Origin: Amphirosellinia nigrospora
Taxonomy: Eukaryota > Ascomycota > Sordariomycetes > Xylariales > Xylariaceae
Direction of reading: 5' to 3'
DNA length: 64,000 nucleotides
Assembly (NCBI GenBank): GCA_004123355.1
Contig: SCHM01000001.1
Coordinates: 6,644,193-6,708,192, forward strand
Position 1 is the first letter of the stretch. Every line of letters starts with the position of its first letter. Below, in pieces: positions 32,489 through 45,133 of this stretch. Made by a program: the position numbers and the translations under genes. The notes under the pieces were generated by a model that was not told the origin of the DNA, searched no databases, and saw only the letters and a program-made list of their open reading frames with translations.

Positions 32489-35400
32489 TTCTGCCAGAGT
32501 ATCTAGATTTGCTATGCGGGAGTTTTTGACTTACTGGCTGGCTCAAAGACAAGGTATACAAAGGGGTTACAGTAGCTATACTTATAGAAGACTTGGGACG
32601 AGCTGAGGAGGCCGTCTCGGACGTATCTCTTACTTCATTCGGTAGCTGAACCTCAAGATAGACTAAATATCCGGGATTAAGTCGCGCTTAACGCCGGGCT
32701 CAACTCCGAGTCCAGCCCGTATTCAACCGTATTCGGTGCCGGAGCTTGGCGCCGGGGCCGCTGGCGTGTGGATTGGCAACATCTATTTTGTCTCGGCTAT
32801 ATTAAAGCGGAGAATGCTTTCAGTATATGAATTATACTAAAGCTATTTAGCAAAGGGTGGAGAAGGACAGTCAAGTGCTTATGAGTACTATTCTCTCCTC
32901 GCAAAACATAAATTCAGAACTGATGTATTGACGGTTATGCTCCCTAGTAGCCGTGCTACGTGTTTTAGGAGCAAGCATTACATGTATTTTTATAATGATA
33001 GTAGCATCAATTTAGTTGAGGATTTGTAGTAAAAGCAAAATTACATGAATTCATTCTTTACCTGGTTATGATGGAGTTGTCTCATGAGAGAATCTCCAGC
33101 TATCTATTAGTGTCACTAATCGAAACACTATATTTCAAGTTTGCTAGAGATCAGGCGTAGTTTCATGGATGTTTTTCTTTTACACTCATCAAAATACTCC
33201 ATAAAGCTTCCATGTGCTCAACGAATGCAGATATTTGGAGTAGCGATGGCTTCCCAGTACAGTGTTTAAATAAGAGTGAAGGTTATTCAATAATCGGGCA
33301 TAGGGTCAGGTTTAATTTCAATATATTTTGATACTTCACGCAAATTGGCTCTATCCATTCAATTAGCTTACGTCATTATCTAGTGACGTTTGCTGACAAA
33401 CAAATGATAGGGCCGAACTAGAAAACCAATGTTGTCTAGAGAACATACGTAAGATCCAACGCGTGATGTCATGACGATAACAGCGTATTGAGGTGTATAT
33501 AGCAAGCTTTGGTTCTCATAGGTGAGGACGAGGCTACATACGTAATACTGCAGAATGTCTCAAATTCCAGTCACAACCTCCTTAGCTCAAGCAAGTATAC
33601 CAATCAGAGGCATGACCTCGACCGAAGTCATGCGGCTACAATATTTGTCCGCCTCCATAGCCGGCACTGCGATGACACCTCAATCGCCAAGGGCAGATAG
33701 TGACAGCGCACACCACTATACGTGCTGTCACTGTCATCGGGGGGCCAAGTAGAGTACTTGAGCGCCACCCCGAGCTTTCTCCCCGGCTGCGCCACGGTCA
33801 ACGACGCATAGCCAATGGATGTAGCTACCACCTCTGTGCGACCCTACATGATCTCACAAAGCTGAGCCACAGCCTCTTGAACCCTTGCGAGAAGCCTTTC
33901 GGGAAAGAATGATAACCTGGTAGCTTGCTGCGCCTGTGCGAGCCGAGAATCGACAAACGTCGAACACGTCTACCTCCTACGGCACCTGCCACGTACGATG
34001 GGTGGGAGGAACAGTGTTAATACGAGGTAGTTACCAGTTTCGTAAATCCGTGCCGGGGAAACCGAGTACCTAATAGGAAGGGGTTCGCATTCGAATTGTG
34101 GGGGTACTGTGGCGTTTTGATAGACAGCTGCGAGAGACGTGTTCGCTGTTGATGATGGCTCTACGACGCTGGGAGCTCCGGTCCTATCGGACCCCAGGAT
34201 GAACGATGCTGGGGGAGTGAGTTTAGGAAGGAGCAGGAAGGTTCCATGCGGAGCCTTGTCCTAGGACCCCTAGGTATGGCCGGAGCTATGGAAAGTTGAA
34301 CGGGTTCACCGTCCCGTCTCGTCCAGAACGGCCCCCCCCCAAGGAAGCGAATAGGAACGTGGGGATGCGGAGAGAGTTGGAGAGGTATTTGGGGGACTGG
34401 GGCCCCAGGCATCGAGGCATGCGATCACGAATCATGGACTGCGGGACACGCTGATGTGCATGAAGCGTTGCATAACACAAGCGACGGGTGCTCGGGAGAG
34501 CTGGCGGATGATCAATGGGGGATGCCATTGCAAAGTTTGACTTGTTCGATTGCCATTGGAAAACATAAAACTACCTCGTTCGATCCTACGGGAATTCTCG
34601 GTGTTTGACCTATATTCGAGTATTTTATCGGGCAATAACTGAGAAAGCACTCCAATGGCGCTGGTTGTATGATTGTTGATTATCGGCAGAACTCCAACTT
34701 CACACCGGGAAGTATCTTGATATTAATACTAAAGAGCAGAGGAGATGCGGTGCTGGCGAGTTGAATAGTAATTGGTATCTGTGACCCAACCTTTCGAATA
34801 TTGATGTTGTGAAAGTGTCCTGATCCGACTCATAGAGAAACACAGAGCTAATACAACCTCACATCTCAGTTCTACTGAATGATGGGAAATGTCCCTTTAG
34901 GTAGAGTTCTATGAGGCCCTCGGCTCTAAGTCCTCGGCTGCAAAACTTGAATCGTTGCATTGATTCGCGTAGACTGTACCAACAAATCACGCTTCCAAGA
35001 CTTTCTGCGAGTCGGCGATCTGATTTCTCGCTTGTCTGGAATGAGTATACTATGTAATAATTCGGATATAATTGAGAGATGCGCTGCATGATGGCAGGAT
35101 GCATCTCTCCTGACACCGCCTCGCCAGACCGACTCTACGAATGATACCTGTCATCTCGGCATTCGCCTTCGATGCTGTCAGCCAGAGCTGACTGCCGCGC
35201 TGTTGCAGTGCGGCGGCTTTGTTTGCCTTGCAATAACTACTTTCGATCGACGACAAGCTTCTACCATGTGTATCTGGTTTCGAACTGCTGCACGCGTGCT
35301 TCCACGAAGTTGGTTGTCAGATCAACAATTTGAAAGTGAGGTGACATACGGAAAAAGTAAGCCTTCGGGGATACTTTCGGCCATGCAAAGGAAGTACCTT

Positions 35401-38400
35401 GTGTTGAAGCGAAGCGAGGCAAACTTGGCATCGGGTTGATTTGCAAACAAGCCATGTAGTCCAAGAGACTACCGTTTGCCAATCCACCTTGTGCCTCGTG
35501 CTGAATAATAAGAGGTACACCTCACGTAATGACACGAACGTCCAGAGGTGGAAGGGATACCACATGTACAGAACATGACGCTATTGCCGCACGACAGCTG
35601 ATCAATGATACCGATCGTATCTGACAAACGCGCCGAGATGCTGTTTCCCAGGCCAGTACACTGTTACGTACTTAGGCGATAGATCCAGACCCGGGTAGGT
35701 ACCTGCCGAGGAATGTAAACAATGCGAGCCTCGTGGTTGGTGGGGTTTTCAAGGCAAACAGAGGAAATTCCAATTGTGGGAGCCACCCATACGGGTGGCA
35801 AATTGCAGGTGGCAGGTAGTTAGTTGACAGCCTGATCACGCTGGAGCAAGTAGGATTCTACACTTCCATCGACACGATGACGCGTAAGAGAAGCAAAAAC
35901 CGACGGACTGGGAATTTGTCGCAATGAGAGACATGTGACTAGTGACGCTGTATCACAAGACGAAAGCGCTGTCAATGTGCCATAGGGCCGTTTGAGCCAA
36001 GTTTCTGGTGTTTGATTAGCTCGGGGCATGATGCCGAAGGGGAACAGGGACAAGTACAGAACCCGCGAGCTAACGACGCAATCACGGCATTACGTGCAGA
36101 AGTGCAAATCTCGTGAATTATTAGAGAGAGTCGCTGAGCGATGGCGTCGAGCTACTGGTCCGCGTAATGGCCACATCGAAACCAGTACGGGCGCGTTGCG
36201 AAACGCGGCGCCATAATCGACCCCAAGGAGTGAAATGGCCATAAAATTGGGGATATGATAGGTGCCCGTAGCGTTAACAAGATGCTCAGCCTGCATGCAC
36301 GACATCGTCTGCCAAGGCACCGCCGTTCTTCTCATCCACCCACACGGTCTAGAGGCTGTTTGCGTATGTTGATTATCTAATGTTTCCGAGAGAGAGACAT
36401 GGTTTACTTAGGTAATCCGCTTTTAAGAGAGCCAGTCAGCCCTATGCTAGGCTGAATCTCGTCTCCACTCAAAACTAGACAGTGGAGCTCCGAGAATATT
36501 GAGTTTCGAGGTCTTCGCATTCAATGATATCAATCCGTGCAGGTAATTTGAACTACAGCATGGTCCAAAAACCTGCTGATTCTAGCAGAATTGCTCTAGG
36601 AGGCGTCGGCTCCCTCCCGATCGTGGCGCCGGGGCCGTTTGCATGGGATATCGCTAGTGTAGACCGCACTAGCTGGCTAATAAAGATCCTGTCAGACTTT
36701 GGGGGCCGTAGGAATCTTGTGTGGGAGCAAAGCCTCGTTGCCCCAATCCCAATCATGGCGGCAAGTACCGACATGAACGCCGTCAGCACTTCGATAGACG
36801 GCCGTCAATGGGAATAAACACCTGCCGGTACTTGTCGCACTGTCTAGTCCAATAGTAGCGATGCCTCGTTGGAAGTTATTGGTCGGGGATAAAGAAAACA
36901 AATACTAGAACACAGCAATAATGGATATATGCACCTCGAATGCATGATGATCGTGTCACGATGATGAGCCCATATGCGATGTCTGCTTGAGGCACCTCAA
37001 ACGTCATATAAACATGATGGTACTTTGCATGCCGTGGAAGGTGGCAAAAGTGATGCCGATGACGGGGGGCGTGACGAGAGCCGCAAGGCATCCATATGGG
37101 CAGACATCCGAAGACTTGAACGGGTTGCACCACGTAGGTAGTGTACAATACCAGCATACGATGCAAGGGGCGGCGAACAGGGTTGCGCTGTCATAGGCAA
37201 TAGGTAGCAATATGAATGCCTCGATGCTGTACCTAATGCTGTACATGGAAGAACAGCATCATATCAAAACGAAGAGCCACCACCTGCACTAGGTAAATTC
37301 AAATGGAGGCGGTGCCTTTGTTAATGCATGAGCTTGGCCTTCTGCCAATCATCAGCTTTAGATATACTGTTCAAACCAAGTTATGTAATATTGGAGGTTC
37401 AACTACCTACCTTCAGCTCCAGCTGCACTAAAACGTGGTGCGCTTCCACTGCCAGGCATCCACCCAATTTGCTCTATCTGGACTGGTTGGTTCCATGCCT
37501 GCCTTGGTCTTCCTGTCTCAGCTTGGATTGCGATATCATCAGGCGGCTGTTTATTTTGATGTATAGAGCAGTCTACTGGTCATGAAGACGTAAACCAATA
37601 TCCGACAAAACGGCTCTGATATCTTTTCTTGCGGCTCTGCGACCTGAAGTGGCTACGCTAGCTGTGGCTTGAGGCAGTGCTGGACTTTGAGCAGCGCCAA
37701 AATGCGAGTAAGTAGAGGTATCGAGTCTGCTCAATGCTGCCCTTGCAGGGGCCTTTCAATAGCACATTGGCTGCGCCCTCCACACTTCCCCCGCTAAACC
37801 ACGTTACCACGATAAGTGTCGAGGACGAAATGCAGAATGACGGAACTGCCTGGTGTTCGATTCGATCGTGTAGTGCAATGCATGTGCTACTGCGAACAGA
37901 ACCCCTAGACAGATCATTACGCCTGCAGTGCCGAGCCAACCACATCAGAGGCAAAGCCAGTGGGTGAGTGAGTGAGCGAGTGACGAGGTCGGACCTGAGT
38001 AACGACTTGGGGTGAGTCAACACCGTTGTAGTCTAGTTTGGCTAGATTTCTTGAGGACATCTGTCTTTGAATTCGACCTCCCTATTTGGCACTTTGTGCG
38101 ATACAAACTAAGGTTAGAGCATCACATGCGCGCGCGCTGGTACTCTTCCAGGTACCCGTTCCAGAAGGCTTCAATGCTTCCCTCGGGCGGCCGATGAATT
38201 GAAATCTCCCCTAATAGTCGACCTTCTATCATTACTACGATGTACATTGTGCAACGTTTTGCCGGGCCGCCAGTGTTTGGTATCAGGGTGTGTACAAGCG
38301 GCGATCTTGGGTCTGCTTGGGAATTTCCCACTATAACATTTATTTTTATCTCGTTAAAATTTCGAGGGATTTTCGGGCCTGCTCACTGCTTTCAGCTGTT

Positions 38401-39535
38401 GGCCATGCCCAACGGCCACCCTCATCTCGTTCGTTTGTTTCATGTTCATTTCCACTCCGGGGTGGGCGGGTGAAATGCCAACCCAACCCATAGCAATACA
38501 ATATATTACAGGTTTCCTCAATCCAGACGTCGCGACATGGGCTGACGATGGTTGGCACTGCACTGTCATGTAAGCCACATTGTACATTCATCGTACCCTG
38601 CCCAGGTAGTCACCGTTGCGAGCGAGTAGCACGAGGACATCCGTCGCCGTGGGGCAGGGGCAGGGGCAGCCGTCTCGGGAGCAGTCGGGGGGAGCGCCCA
38701 AGGTAGTGTACCTAGCATGTCCACCACATACGCTACTGGCCAGGTGAGCTCCGCCGCATGGCTGTGGCACATCGATTGGTGTGGTTTTCAATGCACCTTT
38801 CCTTTTCCGTTAGCTCCGTATGCCATGGGCACTACTGCACTGTATTTGTACACTACCTACGGAACCTACCTAGTGATGGATGATTCACCGGCCGTCTCCC
38901 AAGTCCCCAGTCCCCAGTAAGTTCCCTCCCAGGCATCCAAGCCCGCCAAGACAAAGCATGTATGGACCAGGGAGGGAACGCTCGCTCGACAGACACCCCT
39001 GCCACCATGCCTTTCACCTATGTACCTACCTCGCCCGTGCGACCATTGCGCCTACCTACCTGCGCGCAAAAAATTACAAAATGTCCTCCTCCTTCTCGCG
39101 ATATTTAATAAGGGACCAGTCCCGCACCCCCTAACCCGATCTTTTCTACCCAATCCATCGAACACATCCAACAACAACTTGTTATAGTATATCACCAAGT
39201 ACTACTTATATACCTTTACTCAGTCGCATCGCATCTCGTCTATCATACTCAGAAGAGGTGTCTACTCGCGTGCCACTATTAGCTCTCTACCTAGACGCCA
39301 GCTCCGAACGATCAACTTGACTTCCAAACACACCAACGCTGCCGTGGCGTCTCAACCGAGAGTCATTATCAACAACTCAATCTACCGACAGAGACAAACC
39401 CGCGATCAACAGGAGTCTGCTTCCGAGTCTCAATCCTACCCGCCTCACTCCCTTCGGCACCTACGACCGCGCCCGCGGGTAACTCAACCCAACCCACCTA
39501 GCACCACACGAGAACCGACAACAACAGCCTCCACA
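32489..39535. other. 7 kb gene-poor block
   Basis: No intact gene was recognised in about 7 kb, the longest such stretch in the window. It is not uniformly AT-rich, and I saw no terminal repeats or transposase-like frame. Local oddities are a nested inverted repeat at 33671-33738, a minus-strand frame of 114 codons with one internal stop at 33628-33969, a minus-strand hydrophobic frame at 37004-37246, and ACCTACCTACC motifs at 38850-39062. The last few hundred bases are the leader of the gene at 39536. Confidence 0.5.
33671..33738. repeat. nested inverted repeat
   Basis: The outer arms GATGACA (33671-33677) and TGTCATC (33732-33738) are perfectly complementary. The inner arms GTGACAGCGCAC (33700-33711) and GTGCTGTCAC (33722-33731) pair with a 2-nt bulge. 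Confidence 0.45.
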
Positions 39536-40441
39536 ATGTGTGTAAGGGAGGTCTTCACCGAGGTGCGGCCAGATGGTCGCCTTCGGACCTGGTCTGAGGC
39601 TGATTTATGCGCCAACTCACGACACGGCGAGCTCTGTGACAGAACACAAGAGCTGCGCCGGCCGCCAGGATACCGAAGAGCAGAACCCAAGAGCTCAGGA
39701 TACAGCCACGGCCAATTACCACCAACACCTCCACTGTCTTATCACTCAGACTATACCTCCGACTCTGAACGTTCAAGCAAGCGACGATCCGGAATTTACA
39801 TCAACGACAGCAAATTACTCGATGTCAACCGGCGACGCTCGTCACGGCACGAGAGACAAGGCAGCGGGGAGCGTGTTGCCTACCTGAGCAGCTCACCCTT
39901 GTCACGGACACTATCACGCACACCACCCCATCACACACCCAGCCTGTCGCCGAGCCCCGTCCCCGACCATTACAATGCTTACGAATCTTCATCAAGCTAT
40001 CGTGAGGAGAAACGCGAGCGGGCGCCATCAGTCACAGTAGAGATCATCAACGAGCGGCCAAAGAGCCACCGTCGACAGGTGTCATCGACAAAGACCAACT
40101 CATCACGCGACAGCATAGACGATGACCGCCGCCAACGGCGACTCTCTGAAGTACATCACGGGGACCAACACCGGCAACGCAAGAAGGAAACCGAGATTGC
40201 ACGACAAAATGAGGCAATTGCGAGCCGAACACCAGTGCCACACATTCCCTCAAGCCCGCGCTACCGACGTGGCTCAGTGTCTATTGCGCCCATCGTGTCG
40301 GTACCAGAGCGCATGCGCATCGAGGAGGAAAAGAAGCAACGGCACCGTGAGAGGAAGGAGGCAGAAGCAGCGGAGCGCGAGCTCGAAGCCCAGAAACAAC
40401 GACTAAAGGATCGCTTCAACATGAAGAGCTACCAGTACTAA
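39536..40441 (+). CDS. basic Ser/Arg-rich disordered protein, conserved-looking N-terminus
   Basis: A 301-residue protein is read from the first in-frame ATG at 39536. The frame is open for 73 more codons upstream but has no ATG there, so I treat that part as leader. The first 40 residues look structured (MCVREVFTEVRPDGRLRTW, then LCANSRHGELCDRTQE with paired cysteines) and recall a short N-terminal module found in many filamentous-fungal proteins of unknown function. The middle is Ser/Arg/Pro-rich with many likely phosphorylation sites (SSSPLSRTLSRTPPHH). The end is a charged helix (RIEEEKKQRHRERKEAEAAE, then ELEAQKQRLKDRF) that could form a coiled coil. There is no enzyme motif. Nuclear or cytoskeletal roles are possible but not shown. 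Confidence 0.75.
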   Translation: MCVREVFTEVRPDGRLRTWSEADLCANSRHGELCDRTQELRRPPGYRRAEPKSSGYSHGQLPPTPPLSYHSDYTSDSERSSKRRSGIYINDSKLLDVNRRRSSRHERQGSGERVAYLSSSPLSRTLSRTPPHHTPSLSPSPVPDHYNAYESSSSYREEKRERAPSVTVEIINERPKSHRRQVSSTKTNSSRDSIDDDRRQRRLSEVHHGDQHRQRKKETEIARQNEAIASRTPVPHIPSSPRYRRGSVSIAPIVSVPERMRIEEEKKQRHRERKEAEAAERELEAQKQRLKDRFNMKSYQY

Positions 40442-43133
40442 GTCTCAGCCCAACGAGGATAAGAAAACCAACAAAAAAAAAATTCTACACCACGACACGG
40501 GTATTCAACGCGCACCATGTTTTACTATACTAGACGGGACATTACGGCGTTGAATGGAAATTGGCACGGTTGACTACCGCATGGCTTGTTTTATTTGGGA
40601 TTGCAACAGGCGCGTGTATTAGATGATACCAATTATACCAATCATGTACTATGTAGAAGCAAGTGTATTAGAGATCTTGTGTTATATCTATTTAGGATTG
40701 GTCTTGCTAGGGACAATGAAGCAATCAATGAAACAAACCAATGAAAAAAATGAATTGTCAAGTTTCCAAAAACGAAATTCGCCTCCTTGTGAGATGCTAT
40801 TATCAATCGCGAATGGGAAGCCAAAAAAAAGTTCAACCCCTCCGAAGATCGTTGCGGGGTCGTTGTCTCATCTAAGTTCTCGCGCGTTCGCGACCGTGGA
40901 ACGTGACATGACAATCATGGATTGGGGGTGGGCTGGCTGCCTGGTGAACCAGCAATCTTGAAGGCGACAGGAATCACCGACGTTTATTGGACTTCTGGCA
41001 CAGCCACACCAGTGCTGCCTGCTCTTGGGCTTCTTTTGTGGGCCGTGGTGGGGCAGTATTGTAAGTACACTGAAAGGATAGGCTTACCCCTCCACCCCTC
41101 CTCCCTCCCTCAATTGTTAATTGCCATATGGTGGGAGCGAAGAGATTAGATAGACAATCTGCGGTCATCAAATCGACCAAGATTGGCTACTTGGGAACGC
41201 CGGTACGGGGGCCAGGACGGGGGACGAACCCCAAGTGCCCCGCGAGACCCTGATGGTGGACTATGACTCCTCAGCGCAGCTCCTATTGATCGATCCGCAC
41301 TCCATATCACCAGGCTAGTACTTACACGATGCCACTACTACGAAGGCCGGGTGTGGTCCGCGCCCTGTCTGCCTTGTGGGTTGCCGTAGTGCCGACCTCC
41401 TCAACTACCAACTACTATCTACTTACATACAAGTAGTATAGATGCCTATCCGCCCCCATCCCTCGTGATCTAGACCAGTGCCTTGGCCAAGCTTTGTGGT
41501 TCTGCTTTTGGAAATTCCTGTCACCACGCTCCAAATCTAGGACTTGGTGTGTTTTTACACATCTCTACTGCTATGTCTTAGCTTTTATCGCCACCTCGGG
41601 CCACTATAGCAGATCCTCCGGGATACCGTCTGCGGCATGACAGTGCCGAATACCTTGATAATCATCACACATGCAGGCGAGGGTAGGAAGGCAACGATGA
41701 ACATGAAAGAGCTTCCCGTCTGATCCCACTTGCCCAAGTATCAGGACGACCAGACGGCTAGACCCCTTACCTACACTAAGCCTCTCACACACAGGATCAA
41801 GTAGGCAGCTAATATATCATCTTACTAGTTGGCTAGAAGTTTGGCCTCGATTTGGTCACCACGACACATGAAGCAATGATGCTGGTGGCAGCCTGTGGGA
41901 TCGCTTTTCCAGCGGGACATGGGTTGTGTTCTTCTCGATCCACTCGCCTTTGTTACACACTGACTGGTATTGACTGGTACCTTCGATCGTATTACTAGCA
42001 TCTAGTTGGTGCCACATTGTGTTATCGACGTCACAGATCTGGACAGACCGCAGGATATCGTCGCACGACGTTTACCATCCCATGATCCCGGCACTTCTTC
42101 TGGGCGGTGAGATAACACACGTCTCCTCGCACGCATACGAGGTACTATGTAGACGTCGGGATGGCATCTTGACAGTTGACGTACCTGGCCCCTCGAAGCT
42201 TAACTAGTAGGATGAAGCGTGAGGGATACTTTGTGATATGTATACATCATGGGATCCAATCCGATTGTGTCCCAAACATCCAGACATGACGAGCTACACG
42301 ATAGCAGGGTAGATAAAATATCTTAGATATTTTCTGGCGCCTGTCATTGCACTGTGGTGGCTGAGGTGAATCGGTGTTGTGGAAGAATGAGCTAGAAGCC
42401 CTTGCATATTGCAGTTGTTGGGGATGGGGTACTAATGCAACCACTTTCTATCCTATTATCTAAACAAGTAACGATTTCAGACCTAGCCATGACACATGAC
42501 CTACTTCCCACAACTAAGTTCTTCGCGCATTTCTGCTATTAGTTGCGCCATGGTATTTCGGCGTGGTAGTCACACCCTCTATCCTTATTCTTCCGGGCGA
42601 TATGAGCTGAAATTTAAGCAACTAGCCAACTAGCGGGAAATCTTGGTATCTTTGAAGGTTGCTCATGCGGAGAGCTATCGAGCTGCAGCAAGTGACTCGG
42701 AGCGGAGCTCCGCAGCTTGTGGGGAAAGGGCGTACGCATAACTGTACATATGCTGGACGAGCGGACGAGATGCATTGCATGATTTTAGTGTCGATAACGG
42801 GGCTAAGATGTAAGACATACAGTTCGCCTTCGAGTCATCCGGAATGTGGTGGGTTAGTCGTTCAAGATAAGAGAAAACTGATCTATCTATTACGATTTAG
42901 GAGCAAAAGAAGGAACATAGATGAGTGATGGTTGCTGGGTGCGGGTTTATACCTTTTGCATTTCTTTAGAGTTGCCATTACTGAACTGCTAAAATATGCT
43001 TGGCAAATAAACAATATATACTTCTTCAATGAAAATTGATACACAAGAATGAAGAACGTATACTATCCATTTGCATATTACGTTTCGTCAAAATTTTCTT
43101 CATCTAGCTAGCAGCAAACGTACGCAGTCCCCC
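40442..43133. other. gene-free stretch
   Basis: 2.7 kb without a supportable gene. Short ORFs at 40623-41180, 41604-41792, 42019-42207 and 42659-42928 overlap on opposite strands and lack protein-like features. Confidence 0.4.
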
Positions 43134-44412
43134 TTATTCGTTCGACACCCTCCAAATAACCTTCTCACCACTCGCACCCTCTCGCATAGCATCAAGCGCC
43201 TTCTTCGCCCTCTCTAATAGCGTCTCACCCTCCGCGATCCGGTATCTATTGGGCTTTATGATGCCTTGTTCCAGCAAGGTAGGCATGATCTCTGTCTGGA
43301 GCTTCTCTCGAAACATCTCATTCTGCAGCGCGTATAGAGTCAGCCAGTAGTTCTTGCCTTCGGGCAAACGTATACAAGTTAAAATATAAGGGGCAGTTGG
43401 ATTTTTCCTTTCAGATCAACTCACCCTCCAGTAGAAATGGGTCCTAACACCGGAGACGGTCACGCCTGCCGCCCATTCGACACTAGTACCGGCGTCCATC
43501 GAGTACTCCGGCTTCGTCTCTTTGGAGGCGTGCGTCAAGATAACCGGCAGCATGACCGCTACATGGCAGCCTCTCTGCGCGATCTTGGAGATTGGCGCCA
43601 GAGTCCCCTGCTGCGAGCCGATGCAGTCGACGATGAGCGGGAAGGCTGGCGCGTTGCGTCCCTGTCCGCTCTTCAGCAGATCCTCGACCACGGTGGGGCT
43701 GCGGTAATCGTAGATTTCCGAAGCCCCCAGCCCCTTGATGTATGCGTGATGTGTGGATGATGCGGTTGCGACGATGTGCTTGTACCCGTAGTATCTTAGC
43801 ACTTGGATAGTGAGCTGTCCGACCGAGGACGCCGCGCCCCAGATCAGGATGTGCTCGTCGGCCCGAGGAGGCTGGTAGTCTACCGGCTTGGGCCACGGGG
43901 TCGGCAGCTTTAGATCTGTGGAGAGGGTGTTGAAGGCGGTCACCAGGTTCTCAGGTAGCGTGACTGCTTCTTCTAACGAAACGCCCTCTGGTATCTATAG
44001 TCTCATATCAGTCCCCTGTACTATTGGAGTGTTTTTTTTTGGATTGTATATCGTATGGTCGAGGCACCCTTACCTTACCAAATACCCATTCCGGCGCAGT
44101 AGCATACTCTTGATGGGTCTTCCACTCGGGTTTCTGATGCGCGAAACCGAAAACCCGGTCGCCGACCTTGAAATGCTTGACATCTGGGCCACATTCGACG
44201 ACGATCCCGGCACCAGTAGACCCAGTTCTCATTGGGTATTCAACCAGAAGGCCGCCGTCAGCTTGGTGAAGGTCGAGCGGCGTAGCTGCCGTCCATTTGA
44301 CGTTCACCATGATCTCATCCCCCTCTGGCGATATAGTTGGAAACTTGCGGACTTCGTACGGGGTTCGAGTGTCCACAAGGACAACACCATCGTGAGTGCG
44401 TTGGCCAGACAT
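43134..44412 (-). CDS. MDR-family oxidoreductase (GroES-like, NADP-binding)
   Basis: Exons 44412-44074, 43994-43425 and 43322-43134 give 365 residues. The N-terminal half is the GroES-like fold (MRTGSTGAGIVVECGPDVKH, then VGDRVFGF). The cofactor site is ILIWGAASSVGQ with GAASSVG at 166-172. The catalytic-zinc cysteine and histidine pattern of alcohol dehydrogenases is missing, which places it with quinone-oxidoreductase and trans-enoyl-reductase-like members. For the second intron I chose the CTGCAG acceptor (GCTGACT branch), giving THFYWR|NEMFREKLQ, because homologs continue directly from THFY to NE; the longer frame through LPEGKNYWLTLY is most likely intron sequence. No polyketide synthase is near. 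It shares an upstream region of about 720 bp with ERG24. Confidence 0.85.
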
Positions 44413-44575
44413 GGTTACAGCGTAATAATTGCTAAGGGATATGAATGGAAAAGTGTCTGGTTACTCTTCTTGTAACTGTCGCGTCTGCTGAAGGTTGGGA
44501 GATGCTGTATCCAACACCGGCTTTCTCTTCCCTTTTATGCTCCATCTCAATTCTCCATATTGTAGCTCTAGATGA

Positions 44576-44730
44576 TTCACGAAGATTATTCATAGTTGTG
44601 ATTGTCTACCGAAAAGGGTAAGATTCTGCGATTCATGCGTGGTGCTTCGCGATGATTATTCATAGCTGTTGTTTAACTAAGCAAACCGAACGTTCCCAAA
44701 AGGGAAACATTCTGCGGATGTTGATTTCAT
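44576..44730. repeat. two diverged copies of a 60-75 bp unit
   Basis: Copy 1 (about 44576-44637) and copy 2 (about 44648-44730) share GATTATTCATAG, AAAAGGG and ATTCTGCG-GAT-TTCATG in the same order. The second copy has an insertion of about 13 bp in the middle. Confidence 0.55.
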
Positions 44731-44735
44731 GACGT

Positions 44736-44770
44736 GTGTGGCTCGTGTGGCTCGTGTGGCTCGTGTGGCT
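44736..44770. repeat. GTGTGGCTC 9-mer tandem repeat
   Basis: Four head-to-tail copies, the last one base short, lie inside the MDR/ERG24 shared promoter. Confidence 0.8.
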
Positions 44771-45133
44771 AGTGCCTTATTGTTTTTTCGATAGTTGGTC
44801 AGCCACTATTGTTAGGGCACAGCGCAGCGGGCTGATGCAAGTAATTGTCAGTGTAATTGTCATCACCACCGGAAAGCTGCCCTTCCGTCACGTACGACAG
44901 CCAGTACGAGTACGAACGCGTGTGCCAAGCCACTTTTGGGTACGTGTGTAATATCTGCCCCTATTTTATTTAAACACAGCTTTGCTCCCCATCAAAATCG
45001 GCGCCCAACGAAAAAAACCAAAACCAAAGAGGACGGGTAAGCAAGGAAGAAAACAACGCGTTTCTGTTCGTTTTCTTGTCTGGCAGCAAGCGATTGGGAT
45101 CGCGCACACCGTGTCAAAACCGTCTAATTAACC

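Larger units (their letters stand above)
44413..45133. promoter_or_regulatory. bidirectional promoter region with degenerate duplication
   Basis: The MDR gene and ERG24 are transcribed away from each other across this 721 bp. It contains two diverged copies of a 60-75 bp unit and a four-copy 9-mer array, followed by an AT-rich/CAAA-rich ERG24 leader (45020-45060). Confidence 0.55.

Noticed and set aside
32489-39535. Transposon or LTR element in the gene-poor block
   Set aside because: I found no terminal repeats, target-site duplications or transposase, integrase or reverse-transcriptase motifs by eye.
39317-39535. 73-codon upstream extension of the Ser/Arg-rich protein
   Set aside because: No ATG and a composition like leader DNA (Ser, Thr, Pro, Gln); the conserved-looking protein begins at the ATG at 39536.
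43323-43367. LPEGKNYWLTLYAL as coding sequence of the MDR enzyme
   Set aside because: It is open, but family members continue directly from THFY to NE, and a branch point plus CTGCAG acceptor lies at its end, so I treat it as intron.
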